DNA of 64,000 bases from Notospermus geniculatus (GCA_002633025.1 NMRB01000833.1:7392-71391); one strand, 5' to 3'; shown: positions 1 through 11,149, counted from the stretch's first letter. The notes: a model not told the origin generated them from the sequence alone. Numbers and translations are program-made.

Positions 1-70
1 GAAGACTGGCTTCACCAGCTGTTGTCATGGCGACGTGTAATATCGTGTAGTGCCGTGTTCACATCTCTCT

Positions 71-204
71 AGGCCGGGTTTATATAGAGGTATACGGTAT
101 ACGGACACGCGGGCGAACAATGTCCTAACAAAGGGTTCATGACCATAAAACCTTTGTTCACCCGCGTGTCTGTATACCGAATATCTCTATGTAAACTCGG
201 CCCT
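71..204. mobile_element. Palindromic MITE-like element
   Basis: The first ~50 bases (AGGCCGGGTTTATATAGAGG onward) and the last ~50 bases are imperfect inverted repeats of each other, with GACACGCGGG/CCCGCGTGTC paired inside each arm. The loop holds about 30 bases. No coding capacity. No convincing target duplication is visible, so the superfamily is unassigned. Confidence 0.7.
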
Positions 205-311
205 ACAAATCCGTCCTTAATAAACTTCTAGTGATTATTCAAAAGGCGCCACGAAAGAAGCGCAATGAACCAATATTGACTAGCAAATAAGCCTACCGGT
301 TTTGAATCAGT

Positions 312-416
312 AGGGCTGTTTAGGCGACAGGCAAAACCCCACATGCCATCCGATCGAATCCGATTGTAGTTCAAAACTCTTGGATGTAAATGCTACCCAA
401 TGCGGTCCAATGCGAG
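312..416. mobile_element. Single arm of the GGGCCGTTTAGACGAC MITE family
   Basis: AGGGCTGTTTAGGCGACAGG and the following ~85 bases match the arm of the complete palindromic element at 15381-15641 (shared CCGATCGAATCCGATTGT and ACCCAATGCGGTCCAATG). Only one arm is present, so this copy is truncated. Noncoding. Confidence 0.65.
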
Positions 417-650
417 TATATGTGTATTGGGTGGATCCAGACGGAAGATGGGAAAATCACTTCTGCAGCGGCCAAAACACTAAAAAATCACCATTTTTCC
501 ATGAAAATGCTAAAATTTCAGGTGTCAAAAAACATGAAAAATGCTTAAATTTTAGCAAAATCGCACTGCCGCTTTCACATTTTCCACTGTAAGGTCGCTT
601 TAAAATTGGTTGCTACTGAATATAAACTGAAATATTTCCTACTGAATAAA

Positions 651-786
651 TGGATGTTTACTGTGTTAAATGTAGAAAATTCACCCCAAATAAGGGGGAA
701 GCAATATTCATAAATTATCTGGTGGTAGAAAATATTTGTTAGTGAAATGTGCTAAATGTGGGAATAAGAAAGCAAAATTTATTTAG
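651..786 (+). pseudogene. Small zinc-ribbon (DUF5679-like), Polinton-associated, frameshifted
   Basis: The reading starts MDVYCVKCRKFTP and, after a frame change near position 705, ends with KCAKCGNKKAKFI and a stop. The two CxxC pairs, about 30 residues apart, and the ending KKxKF(I/V) fit the small DUF5679-type zinc ribbon seen in large DNA viruses and some Polintons (family knowledge). It lies 14 bases upstream of the Polinton integrase on the same strand, which supports a shared origin. The frame break means it is not functional here. Assignment rests on motif only. Confidence 0.55.
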
Positions 787-799
787 TAAATAAATAATC

Positions 800-1816
800 A
801 TGGGTCACGAACAATATCTTAGAGATTTGTATTTTAATCATAAAAGTCCAGTTGCTTACTCAAATATTTCTCAAATTTGGAAGAAAGTAAAGTCGAGCGG
901 TAAGTTAATTAAGTACAAAGAGTTAAAAGAGTTTCTTGAGAATTTACCAACTTACCAATTACATAAACCGATTACTACAAAATTCCTATACAGAAAAACT
1001 ATGGTTTCTTACATTGATCAACAATGGCAAGCTGATTTAGTTGATATGAATGCAAGAAGTGAACTACGAAGTGGCGGCGAAACCGAACGTGGATACAATT
1101 ACATTCTAACATGATAGATTTATTTAGTAGATACGCTTGGGCTTTTCCATTAAAGAGTAAAAGAGGTGAGGAAGTAAGAGAATTGTTCGAAAATGTTTTC
1201 AAGGAACCAGTACTGGGCGTAGCTGCAAAACCCGAGAAAATACAATTCGACGATGGAAAATAATTTTACAACAAATATTTAAAAGACATTTTAGAGAAAA
1301 ATGATATAGAATGGTTTTCTTCTTTTTCGGATAAAAAAGCTGCAGTTGTAGAGAGATTTTCACTCCTCAATCGGACTGAAACCAATAGATGCTAGGAAAG
1401 AAGAAAATGAGGGTGCAGTTTGGTTCAATTTATACGGCGCATTTTTAATGTATGATTTCGGTTTACCTAAATTTAAGATTGGCGATAGTGTAAGAATTAC
1501 CAAATATAAAACTATTTTTGCAAAAGGTTATCTTCCTAACTTTACTGAAGAAGTGTTTAAAATCAAACATATTATTTACTCAAAACCATTTGTTTATCAA
1601 CTTGAAGATTATCAAGATGAAATCATTGATGGTTACTTTTATCAAGAAGAATTAAGTTATGTTCCAAATCCTGAACAATTAGAGTATAAAATTGAGAAAA
1701 TTCTCAGATATAAAACAATTAAAGGAAAAAAGTATGGGTTAGTAAAATGGAAAGGTTATAGCGATAAATTTAATGAATGGTTATCAGTTTCTGATATAAC
1801 GACCATCGCGGCATAG
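800..1816 (+). pseudogene. Polinton/Maverick retroviral-type integrase with C-terminal chromodomain (broken)
   Basis: Polinton integrases join element ends to host DNA with a DDE RNase-H-like core. Visible parts, in order: an N-terminal region (YLRDLYFNHKSPVAY); the first catalytic strand WQADLVDM near 1030; DLFSRYAWAFPLKSK in the next frame near 1120; a second acidic motif QFDDGK near 1245; and SDKKAAVVERF near 1330, which carries the expected glutamate. From 1448 the frame is open again and ends in a chromodomain (KYGLVKWKGYSDKFNEW, about residues 97-113 of that segment). At least one stop and two frameshifts, plus a deletion between the catalytic E and the chromodomain part, break the gene. 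The flanking zinc ribbon supports Polinton over Ty3/Gypsy. No Polinton polymerase, protease or capsid genes are seen, so this is a fragment. Confidence 0.75.
1058..1088 (+). repeat. 31-base palindromic cassette, copy 1 (inside integrase)
   Basis: GTGAACTACGAAGTGGCGGC followed by GAAACCGAAC matches 26 of 30 bases of the cassette at 1824-1853. Its core has a short stem (CCAC-GAA-GTGG in the other copy). It falls in frame between the first catalytic motif and the next strand of the integrase. Confidence 0.5.
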
Positions 1817-1822
1817 CCGTAG

Positions 1823-1853
1823 CGTGAACCACGAAGTGGTGGCAAAGCCGAAC
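1823..1853 (+). repeat. 31-base palindromic cassette, copy 2 (after integrase stop)
   Basis: GTGAACCACGAAGTGGTGGC followed by AAAGCCGAAC, just after the integrase stop. It is the second copy of the cassette at 1058-1088 and carries the small CCACGAAGTGG hairpin. GC-rich against the AT-rich Polinton background. Confidence 0.5.
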
Positions 1854-1964
1854 AAAGTTCATTTAAACAAATTTTTACTATATAAATGGTCAATGAAAGA
1901 ATTTGAAGATCTCCATGAGGAAATAAAGCAATCGGAATTCGTCATGCAAGCAAGCAGTCTTCGT

Positions 1965-2030
1965 GGCGCGTACAGAAAGAGGTTTGCGAATCCATCAGAG
2001 GGTTGTGGGTTCGAATCTCGGTGCCATCAC
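1965..2030 (+). other. tRNA-like 3' part with Pol III box B
   Basis: GGTTCGAATCT at 2008-2018 matches box B (GGTTCRANYCC) except the last base, and a T-rich stretch follows. The T stem pairs poorly and no clear anticodon arm or box A can be drawn, so this is a tRNA pseudogene or a tRNA-derived SINE head rather than a working tRNA. Confidence 0.3.
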
Positions 2031-2249
2031 AGATTATTTTTCGTTTTTTCTCATTTGGCAGCTGTGCTGAGATCTTTACTGTTCAAGAGCGTGGTGGCAA
2101 GTGAAACCAACTGTGACCGTCCGAGAGGGTGTATCGTTTTCAGAGGTAGTTTGGAAGTGCCTTGTGGCTGTTCGTAATTTCTACCTCTGCCGCTTGGGGT
2201 TTATATCTATTAAGTTCAGCTTTAAGGTATACCACATCTTCTGATGCAC

Positions 2250-3014
2250 TTAATATACTCTTTCGTAAACACATACCCGATCTAAAAATATGTATTCGTA
2301 CTCTTCCGAATTACCAATCCATTTGCTGACTTCAGGCACATGTAATAGGGATCCTGTTGCACTCATACCCATTTTCTGCAAACGTTTCCACCAGGTTCCT
2401 TTCATCAGGAGATAAGGATATTCCTTCAAAAACGTGACAGGCAGAAGTCTAATCTCCGGAACATTACATGTACTGGTAACTATACTATTGTTTGTTCCTA
2501 CACTAACAGATAAACCGAACACTTTCTTAGCAACCAATGAGGAAAAGAGGATAATGTCAAACTGGTTATTACTATGAAAGTTACGGAATTCCATCCTTTT
2601 CGCAAAACTCCATTCCTGATGAATTGGTTCTTGCCAACGAGAGCTATTTCTGAATAAAATAAAGTCATATATTTTCCCTTTCTTGACTTGGGTAAGAATG
2701 ACATCCTGGTGGAGTATGATACTCAGCGTTATTTCCTGCCAATAGCGACTAATTTCGACGTTCTCAATAATTACCGGATTCGTTAAGTACAAAATAGTTT
2801 CTTTTTTTGTGCATTCAATATTACAACGATAAATTACAATTTCTCTTATGTTACCATGTGTATTATTTCCATTAGGGAGTGTACTGATATGAAATGCCAT
2901 GTCTCCCTGTATCAAGAACGTCTGATATGGTTTGAAAACACAACCAATAACGATACGGTTTGGCGGGAAGGAGACACGGCCAGTCAACCCACCTTTCCTC
3001 AGGTCATACAAACA
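2250..3014 (-). CDS. Unassigned 250-residue reading frame
   Basis: A continuous minus-strand frame of about 253 codons with ordinary composition, well above chance length for this base composition. The frame opens directly after a stop at 3015-3017 and the first possible start is not a strong ATG, so it may be an internal exon or a fragment. I recognise no family: no signal peptide, zinc finger or catalytic motif is evident. The C-terminal half has aromatic clusters (GTWWKRLQKMG). It sits downstream of the Polinton relic on the opposite strand, so it could be another Polinton gene or host sequence. Function not assigned. Confidence 0.35.
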   Translation of the reverse strand, partial: CLYDLRKGGLTGRVSFPPNRIVIGCVFKPYQTFLIQGDMAFHISTLPNGNNTHGNIREIVIYRCNIECTKKETILYLTNPVIIENVEISRYWQEITLSIILHQDVILTQVKKGKIYDFILFRNSSRWQEPIHQEWSFAKRMEFRNFHSNNQFDIILFSSLVAKKVFGLSVSVGTNNSIVTSTCNVPEIRLLPVTFLKEYPYLLMKGTWWKRLQKMGMSATGSLLHVPEVSKWIGNSEEYEYIFLDRVCVYERVY

Positions 3015-3447
3015 TTAATTCTCTCCTGTAGAACACTACGGCGAAATACTGGTAAAAACCCATGTCTTGAGGGTGCTCTGCATAACTGTACGACGAATTC
3101 ATAGCAACCAGATACATCCTTTTACTAGAACTAAAATGATACACCAGATATCTGCCGATTGGTCCTTTTTTCGCTCTCAAGTGACATATAATGATAAAAC
3201 CAGAAGTAAACCTGCATCGGGCTGATTCCTTGTCCGTTCTCGTGAGAGCCGGTATAATCGCAAATGCCCGCCGAAAAGCATATTTTAGTGTCGAAATTTT
3301 CAGTAAAAAATTTAATGGAATTCAAAAGAGAGTTGTTCGGAACAGGCCTTTCAGACAGTAGTTGGATGTATCATTGGTACTTGGGATCCCTCTTGGAAGG
3401 ATGTATGACGTCAAAACCTTTTATTTTTAAGGGCGGGCTGACATTGT

Positions 3448-3610
3448 GAATTTTCATATTGCTTCAATCCAGGCCCCTCTGAGAAAAGCAGTAAAGACAC
3501 CTCCAGTTGACTGTTTTTATGGTCCAATGTGATCACTGCGCTTTATAGACACAGAAAATGAGGAAAGTCCCAAGGATTACAGCTTAATTACATTACATAA
3601 TCAAAAACAA
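3448..3610. repeat. Dispersed 160-bp repeat, copy 1
   Basis: About 160 bases starting TTTTCATATTGCTTCAATCC and including CACCTCCAGTTGACTGTTTT and GTGATCACTGCGCTTTATAG recur at 23477-23638 in the same orientation at about 90 percent identity. No coding capacity. Confidence 0.75.
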
Positions 3611-5052
3611 AGAAATTCACCAAACACGAAAAACATGTACAATTTTCTTGGAGAAGAAGCATGTAAATGACACATTGAGGGTGTGGCAGCAATGTCACAA
3701 ACCCATAGAACCTGGGTTGGCGAGGGTGTCCTGACATGCTCTTCATGTACACCATACACGCTCAGTACAAAAAGGACAACCAGGAAGTAAAATCCAAATC
3801 CAATATGGCCGCCATGTTTTGGAAAATCTGGCAGCATTCATGGAATTCACATGCCGAATACTCAATACCTGTTGAAAATATTGCTATCAAAATAGGTGGA
3901 CTAAGTAGAAAAAAACTCGAACTTTATGATGCACATGTTGTTTGATCTTCAAAATGTGCAACATTTCGTGGGAAAGTGTACCGATTACTAGTCTTTTGTT
4001 TCAACTTATTAGCTAATTAGTGCGTTCCAAGACCCGTCTCATTCAATTCCTTTCGACTGGTAGACCCCGCAGGTGCCTTCATTTCCGTCATATAACTTGT
4101 ACTTTTATGGTATTTTGACATGTTTTATTTACAACGCCTGACCACATTTCCAAAATTNGCAGGGGTGGAGGGCGAGGCGGGGAAGTGGCCAGGCTGGGAA
4201 GGAGCCGGGCGGGGAGGAGACTGCCTTCAGAGATCAGAGGAAGGGCAAAGTGATCGAGCTGGATACGGATCCATCGTACCAGCCCGAAGCGAACAAAAAC
4301 ACTGAGGGACATATTTAACTTCATCACTTCAGGATAAAACAGTCTTCAAAAACCACCGTAAGTTAATTTTTTTGAGACTATCTAACCTTTCAGACCTGGA
4401 TACAAATATTGACTATATGATGGTACTACTTGATTTTGCAGTGATTGAGTGGTTTTCTTGGAATCGTGTGCCAATTGAGTGTGGAAGAAGATAGAAAGAA
4501 ATAAAAAATTTCCTACCTACGTGACATCAAGATGGTCCCTATATTGATAATGTAGGGACCATAACAAGCAGGCCATTGCATCAATGAAGAAGATCTATTT
4601 GTAATTAATGATCTCATGAGTAAATAATGTTCCTTGAGTGAACGAACCCTCATAACTGAAAAGCAACACTAAACATATAAAACACAACGATTCATGAAAG
4701 TCCTCGGAGATGAACCATTGTATCTTCTCTAGGTCCCTAGGAGTAGCCTATCATCGATGACAGGAGTGGAAATTGATGTATGGTCTGTCCATTTTGTATG
4801 CTAAAGTACGAGTAAAGAAGACAAATCTAACAACCTATTCACAGCAAAAAAACTCATTGAAAATATGTTATGTGGCACATGGGGTCTAATCAGGCCCTAC
4901 CTATTTCTCGGCAAAACGTTCATCTGCAAGATGACATATCTGAAATCCATTGTGTCAAAATGGCGCCGTTTCCGAACATATCACCAGACAGTGGAACGCT
5001 AACTGCACTGCCACCTTTTGCAGAATGAGTATTAACTCTGGGGTCTACCCAG
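3611..5052. other. No recognisable gene; one ambiguous base
   Basis: No convincing coding exon, RNA or complete transposon recognised. A single N at 4158 separates ordinary sequence from a G-rich, purine-skewed stretch (4160-4240). Confidence 0.5.
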
Positions 5053-6003
5053 ACCCCGGCTGCGAATTTTTTTCCCCACTCTGGTTCCGGGCTCAGATAT
5101 AACTCATTTGCATATGGCCAATCATTTCTCGTGTTGTAGCTGCATAATTTATGAACACGTGGAATTGTTGAAGCTTGTGGAATCCTTTTGGCGCGTTTTC
5201 GCCTTCGTTCATACTATGTTTCAAAACACATGCCTAAGTAACGTACATGTAATGGGGAAAAAACATAAATTTTCCTTATCCTATCTCGCTCATTTCCGTT
5301 TAAGTGATCTATTGGAAATTTTTATAAACACAATGATGAAATCGTCAAGCCACATCACATGGGTGGGATGAAAGTAGTTGTTGACCGAAATGGGAAAAAG
5401 AAGATGGGGATCCACAAACTAACACTTCGCACATGCACGCGTTTTCTTTTCATAAATTTATATAATATAATGAATCTAGTTTTATAAATGGTCATGGAAA
5501 GTGGTGAAATGTTATTTTGTTATTTTCAACAAAAATTAATTGGGACACCCCCTGGTATAAAAGCAATGATACAGTGTACCAAAGTATCGGTTATTTTTTT
5601 CTAGGTACGATGAGTAACAATAGATATTATGGCCTACTTTTGGATGCAGTGCGATATGGCAGTAGCCTTGCATGACACTCTACTTATCTCTGTACGAATA
5701 AAAAAAAACTACGAGAAGAGGCATTGGAAATTCCAATATCAAAGCAGCACACAGTGCGTTTTCAACCAGATTACAGTGAATACAATGCTGCCGATGATCC
5801 ACGTTACCAATACAATTACTGACTTGACTGACCTAACAGCATTATTGAACTCTGGATGAAGAGAACAATGCGGACATGGGACTCGGCCATGGCGGTATTT
5901 TGTGGGGCATAGATAATGAGACATGAGTGCGCTGATTGGCCATATGCAAATGAGTTATATCTGACCCGGAACCAGAGTGGGAAAAAAAATTCGCACCCCG
6001 GCT
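5053..6003. mobile_element. Mutator-like nonautonomous element, copy 1 (933 bp, 9-bp TSD)
   Basis: The element runs 5062-5994 and is flanked by the perfect 9-bp direct repeat ACCCCGGCT (5053-5061 and 5995-6003). The termini are inverted repeats of about 65 bp starting GCGAATTTTTTTCC and containing CACTCTGGTTCCGGG and CTCATTTGCATATGGCCAAT. Long TIRs plus a 9-bp duplication are typical of the Mutator superfamily. The interior carries no convincing transposase. A second copy with its own 9-bp duplication is at 17160-17932. Confidence 0.85.
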
Positions 6004-6997
6004 GATAAGGAACGTTGTCTCTGGATTTTGGGCAAAGTTGACAGAGATTGAGTCACGGGAGACACAATCAGTACAATACCCACAAAGTGGGACATACTCT
6101 CAAATAAAGTCACAAGACAGGCAGAGAAAACCTCGCCTTCCAGAATTTTCTACAAAAACATTTGCATGGGGTCTGAGCAGATTTCACGTGCTGGCTTAAG
6201 GGATAAATGGCTATTTAGAGGAAATCGACACAATGGCTAACAATAGTTTCCAAAGAGAATCCGTGAATATGATTGACTGAGACGCGTCACGTGAGCGATG
6301 GACGTTTTTCCATTTCTCCCGCTCAAAATGCAGTAGCCACGCTCGCAGGAAACAAATGTCCGCTCCGAATGTTTGAAGTCGAATAACAGGCACTCTAGTT
6401 CCGATTAAATCTATTTTGGTGTTGATTGGCGTAGTGTGGGCATGTTTAGCACGAATTCATCAAAATGTTGAGTGGAATAGAGGGAATAGCATGTTGGACA
6501 GTTAAAATACTATGCCTACCGGTCCGCAGCGGCCATGTTGATGTGAATGCGTGAGGTTACCATGACGGTCAGTTCAATCGCATCAGCATAGCTTACGCGG
6601 GTTGAATGTTACCTGGAAAAAAACATTGTTGACCGGGGCCCAAAGCGGCATCGAATGTTTTCTCGGTTTGACATCTCGGTCTGTTCCCTCCATGGCGGGC
6701 GCCATTTTCTTATTGTCTCAGTATCAAGTAAAGCATAAACCCTGCAGCAGTGTATTCATCGTTTACGAATAATGTCCGCCATTGCTGACGTCGACATTAT
6801 TATGACTTAAAGCTGGGGCGGGGAAAATGCATTGCTGGTTTCGTAGTATTCCAATAGAACGTGGAAGCAATGAATAGGCCCCCTAGCCATTCCTGTTCCT
6901 GGCGGGGGTGGGTGGGGTGGTCTTCGTTTCAGACATTGATCTGCATTTGGCAAAGGCCACTGCTTGACGAGTAGCAAAGTACCAAATATTTGAAGAA
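6004..6997. other. No recognisable gene
   Basis: Unique-looking sequence with no coding exon or element ends that I can support. GC-rich patches near 6530-6720 and 6900-6915. Confidence 0.5.
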
Positions 6998-7647
6998 GTT
7001 AGTTGGGCTGAATCGATTAATGTCGTCCTGGGTACACCTCATTATTACCCTGGGTATTCTGGGTAATCCTTTTTGTTACCCAGGACGATCCTGGGTATAA
7101 ATAAGGTACCTTAACATTACCCAGCTTGAAATCCGCGCCATTTTCCACCTGCGCTCGAGGTACGGTACTATCTTATTCTAGCCGGCCACGAATTTACAGA
7201 CATGCATTTTGACGTGGTGATTGTCTGCAGCTGTCAGAATGGCAACTCGCGTTAAAAACTGCTATTTACAGGCGTACTTGCAATCTATTCCATCCTATAA
7301 GGATGGAATTTTCATTTCAAAAGGAAGAGTGCTGAAGAAAAATCTGGTGGATGTCGGTAACGGTAGATACAAGTTGAAAGCAGGTGTCAACGTTGATGCG
7401 AAACTGAAGTGGCTTGCACGCGACACCATGATATGCACTGGGAGGGGCAATTGCCAGCGTGAATGTGAACGCACGAACCACAACCTCGGGCGCAGGGGGG
7501 AAATGGCGCGGATTTTAAACTGGGTAATGTTAAGGTACCTTATTTGTACCCAGGACGATCTTGGGTAACAAAAAGGATTACCCAGGATTACCCTGGGTAA
7601 TAATGAGGTGTACCCAGGACGACATTAACCGATTCAGCGTTAGTTGG
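6998..7647. mobile_element. CCTGGGTA foldback element with 9-bp TSD (632 bp)
   Basis: The element is 7007-7638, starting GCTGAATCGATTAATGTCGT and ending with its inverted counterpart, flanked by the 9-bp duplication GTTAGTTGG (6998-7006, 7639-7647). The inverted arms run about 125 bp and are built of repeated CCTGGGTA/TACCCAGG words. An open frame from an ATG at 7239 (MATRVKNCYLQAY...) runs through the interior into the right arm; it matches no family I know and may be captured sequence. The 9-bp TSD suggests a Mutator-like mechanism. A related right terminus is at 53361-53382. Confidence 0.8.
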
Positions 7648-7872
7648 GGCTTGATATGATTTCGTGATATCCCACACTAACAGGCGTTTTACGTTTTAAC
7701 TGGGTTCTTAACAAACATAAAGAAAAAAAATACAGGGTATTCGATTGTTTCACCCTCTATAAAGAATGATACTGATAAGATCTGCTCCGATGTGTTGCCA
7801 AAACTACAAGTACAATACACAAATACCTCGACTTTTGCAAAAATAGGCGATAAGGTTACCTTAGACCTTACT

Positions 7873-8177
7873 TGGAATATCTGACATCCATCTTGGATCA
7901 AGGCATCTGTTTTTTCAATGTACTCAGCTTTCCTCTGGGACATTTGGCATGTAAAATCCTCTCCACCAGCATACTTCAAATTAATGGTTTTACAATATCC
8001 CTCTAAAAGACAGAGAATTGCACATGCCAGGCATGAAGCGACGGGAACGTTAGAGATGGTGGGTTCGAGAATCCACCAATTGTCAATCACGTGCATGAAG
8101 ATATTGCTTGTTGACAAAGATTGAAGATGATTTGATTCCGACACCTGGTTTTTACTGATGTCAGTTTCTCCGTACAT
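7873..8177 (-). CDS. Candidate exon with PAN/apple-like cysteine module
   Basis: The minus-strand frame carries SCLACAILCLLEGYC, then INLKYAGG, then CQMSQ and a final GC. This C-x2-C-x3-C spacing with a later CQ pair resembles PAN/apple domains, which bind proteins or carbohydrates in secreted invertebrate proteins. The frame ends at a good donor (TTCCAA|GTAAGG at 7873/7872), supporting a real exon boundary. The upstream acceptor is not certain. No neighbouring exons of the same gene were found within the window, so it may be a stray exon or pseudogene. Confidence 0.4.
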
Positions 8178-8279
8178 GTTCTGATATTTACAAAATGTTG
8201 CCTAATAAATGTAGGGACTAAACAACCGAACGCATTATGCACCTGGGTCATTCCACATCATCTCAACCAGTCAGCCCAC

Positions 8280-8625
8280 CCGACCGACTCAGAATTTTGT
8301 CATGTTTATGCTGTGGATAGGTGTTGATATGAAACTAAAAAGTCCAAAATATTTCGTGTCAACTACAATTATTAAGGAAGTTATGGCCATCTGTTGGCAT
8401 TGGCAACCAAAATGCCACGCCCACCTTGGAAAACGCAAAAACCGATATTTCTCCACTACCGAAAGTGCTATAATCACCAAAATTGGTGTCCTGGAGTGTT
8501 TTTTTACGTAGATTCCGAATCTGCAATCGAAATTTTCGTACCTTTAACAGTTTGAGAAATAATTGGGGTTAACCCTTTTTTGAGACCCTTTTTTCGGACC
8601 CTTAGAACCCTATGTGGCTCTGAAT
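8280..8625. other. Noncoding, likely repeat-derived
   Basis: No coding exon supported. It abuts the left arm of the large inverted repeat that begins at 8626 and may be part of the same mobile unit. Confidence 0.35.
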
Positions 8626-9828
8626 AAAAAGGGGCTGGAGGAAGAACGCTCCCATGTCCAAAGTGTGCATATTTCAGAAAGTATTGCTCCGATTTGGATA
8701 AAATTCGCAGTGGTGATACTTGATAGCAAAAGATTAACAGTCACCATGCAGAGAAAACAAAAAACCTAATTATCTAAAACAATGCTTTTTTGAACCTCAA
8801 CAAAAGTAGAGAAATAACTGGGTTTTTTGGCTCAGAATCGGCATAGGTATTCAGTCATTGTTTCTCATTAACTTTCACACAATTACAATAAAACAATGAT
8901 GTTTACTTCAACTTCTAATGGGTATGCTCAATAGCAGGAATGACAACAACAAAACCACTTCGCAGCATGCAGACCTACCACCATGTCATGGTTGGATGAT
9001 CTGCTGATTGCAAGTTCAGGTCAACATTGTATTACCATATAACTGCATCAAGGCGATGATGCAATACATTCACTGACTAGTCAAGCAGGGTACATGTAGA
9101 CCTTCGACATTCAGTGTAGTGAATGTGTAAGATTACGGTGTATTTTTGGTTAATATAAAGCATAATGCAACATGTTCAATTCTGGTGACACTGCTTCTGC
9201 ACATAACACTCGTAATTATGTCCATTGCATTAGGTAATAGACCCCCAAGAATAGGCCTAATCATATTGCAACACACCATTGGGGCCAATGTCATATTGTT
9301 GGGAGATGTGGCTCTTACCTAGAGTGAGTGCACCCAACTTTAGTAGTCCAGTCTAATTGTCAAGTAATTATCTCAATTTACGTGAATGTGGTGGGCATTA
9401 TTCCTGATAGAATAGGCCTAATCATTGGGGCCAATGTCATATTGTTAGGAGATGTGGCTCTTACCTAGAGTGAGTGCCCCCAACTTTAGTAGTCCAGTCT
9501 AATTGTCAAGTAATTATATCATTTTACGTGAATGTGGTGGGCATTATTCTTGATAGAATAGGCCTAATCAGTTACCATTGGTCTAGGCCTGCTGTTATGA
9601 CCATTTTTTGGAGTTTCAACAGTATACAATAGGATTTATTGTCAAGTATCAAAATGCATTGTCTTAATAGCCACTGTTACATAATATTACTACTTCTCTT
9701 CATGGTGATTGTTAATCTTTCAGATTCAAGTATCACCACTGCGAATTTTATTCAAATCGGACCTTTACTTTCTGAGATATGCACACTTTGGACATGGGAG
9801 CGTTCTTCCTCCAGCCCCTTTTACACTT
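8626..9828. mobile_element. Inverted-repeat element, 1.2 kb
   Basis: The left arm (8626 to about 8740, GGGGCTGGAGGAAGAACGCT) is the inverted complement of the right arm (about 9713-9828), including CCAAAGTGTGCATAT and the CAGTGGTGATACTTGA block. Between them lies a 145-bp tandem duplication. No transposase seen. The right arm starts where a LINE fragment (9835-9975) breaks off, so this element or a rearrangement postdates the LINE. Confidence 0.7.
9278..9567. repeat. Tandem duplication, two 145-bp units
   Basis: Units 9278-9422 and 9423-9567 share CATTGGGGCCAATGTCATAT through GATAGAATAGGCCTAATCA with few differences. GAATAGGCCTAATCA also precedes the first unit, suggesting unequal exchange at that word. 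Confidence 0.9.
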
Positions 9829-9834
9829 AAAATG

Positions 9835-9975
9835 TTTTGTGCATACGGCCCCAGGTTCTTTTCAATGGTAACCTCCAGATCCTTTTCTGTTGTTACTCGT
9901 TCCATGTGGTGGTGGTTGGTGTCAACGTTTACCATGAAGTACAGATGATCAACCTTTCCTTTGCATTGTCCTGTG
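9835..9975 (-). pseudogene. CR1-like LINE reverse transcriptase fragment
   Basis: The minus frame reads FMVNVDTNHHHMERVTTEKD followed by LEVTIEKNLG. It aligns with the region downstream of the catalytic palm in the LINE at 30.9-31.1 kb (SMVNVDTGHQLLEQVTSEKD). The fragment is about 45 codons, cut on one side by the inverted repeat at 9828 and joined on the other to the truncated HLPWY-family exon, so it is a scrap. Confidence 0.7.
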
Positions 9976-10244
9976 CTGATTTCCCAACCGGAATCATGTT
10001 TATCTCATTTTCCACTGCATCGTCAGGATAAACATGTGTATACTTGAGACTGAAATCTTTGTGTCCCCCATTACTACAAGTCTAGTATCCTTGTTAGTGC
10101 TGTCATTTGGAAACTGTTCAACCTCTGGATCTACGTCCGAATCAGACTCGACCCGAGTTGTTCCACTCCAAACAGAAGAACTATCCGGCTCATCTTCATA
10201 ATCTAGATCTGTGTCTACTATTGGTTCTTTATATTCTGCCATTT
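9976..10244 (-). pseudogene. HLPWY-family gene, first coding exon, truncated copy A
   Basis: The minus strand has an acceptor (GTTTGCAG at 10245 onward) two bases before an ATG at 10242. The protein starts MAEYKEPIVDTDLDYEDE, then an acidic region (SDSDVDPEVEQ), then TRLVVMGD. The intact relative at 31668-32123 starts MAFAREPVVDTDLDYEDS and has VRVVVIGD at the same place, so the two are paralogs. A frameshift near 10035 moves HVYPDDA and MIPVG into another frame; after that a LINE fragment replaces the zinc-finger-like part. The acceptor-then-ATG arrangement is shared by both copies. No function known. Confidence 0.65.
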
Positions 10245-10286
10245 CTGCAAACGTTTGATAGAAGTGCGATAGAATTATCTGTTCTC

Positions 10287-11039
10287 TATGGCCCGTATGC
10301 ACCAAAGTGGTTTAAAATTTGGCTTAAACCTAGACTTACTAATCATGGATTAAGCGTGGATTAAATCATCCGAACTTGAACCTGCACCAACATAGGTAAA
10401 CCACAGATTAAGTTATCCATGGTTCATCCATGGTTGAACCAATTTCATAACATAAATGGCTATTACCAATGGATTAGGTCACACCCTGTGAACACGATCC
10501 CATTGTATATGCTCTGGCAAAAATGACTTAATCCAAGTTTAATCTACCCCTCTGCCGAGCAATATTATTGCTTGGGACACCTATTTCACTATCCGGCTGA
10601 CTGTAATTTGGTGAACACCTGCAAGATCACAATCTGTCATCTGGAAATGACCTGTGGCGTAAAATCGTAGCGTGAGTAAAAGCCTGTTAATTGGTAAAAC
10701 AGCAGCGTTCCTGTTGGAGTTAGGTGTAGCCTAATCTCTTCTTCCATCCAATCCAAAATTAGCAAAACGTTCTCCTTGGTGAAGCGGTATCTTTTGTGGA
10801 AATCACCATCTCTAAAGTCCTCCATCGGATTGCTTCTATTTCAAATCAGCCATTCTGGCCGTTGAAAATTGTCAAAGCATCGATCCAGTCCATCTTGTCA
10901 CTTCAGTCACTTCTTCAAAAATGTATTAATCCAAGTTTAAACCTTCTTGTTGGTGCAGGCGGATTAATTTTTTAAACCATACTTAAACCTAGTTTAAGCC
11001 TAATCTAAGGTTTATCCACGTTGGTGCATACGGGCCTAT
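10287..11039. mobile_element. PIF/Harbinger-type element (747 bp)
   Basis: The element is 10290-11036, with termini GGCCCGTATGCACCAAAGTGG and its inverted partner, flanked by TAT on both sides (10287-10289, 11037-11039). Subterminal TTAAACCTAG words repeat inside both arms. A decayed Harbinger transposase segment lies inside on the minus strand. The 3-bp AT-rich duplication fits PIF/Harbinger. It sits immediately upstream of HLPWY copy A. Confidence 0.8.
10637..10825 (-). pseudogene. Harbinger transposase N-terminal fragment
   Basis: The protein MEDFRDGDFHKRYRFTKENV matches the typical start of PIF/Harbinger nucleases (F..RYRFSKENV), followed by ILDWMEEEIRLHL. Downstream the frame is garbled where the LLLTLRFYA motif is expected. 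No DDE residues are present; the rest of the gene is missing. It lies between the TIRs of the enclosing element. Confidence 0.65.
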
Positions 11040-11149
11040 AGGTTACCAACTATCGAAGGTTTAACACTATCTGAAAGGAGAAAGAATACTGTTAGTCAAG
11101 ATCGCGCTGATCGTTTTAGCTGCGAAAGTAAAAAAAAGTCCAGGGAATT

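Noticed and set aside
1965-2030. Working tRNA gene
   Set aside because: Box B is present but the T stem mispairs and the anticodon arm cannot be drawn.
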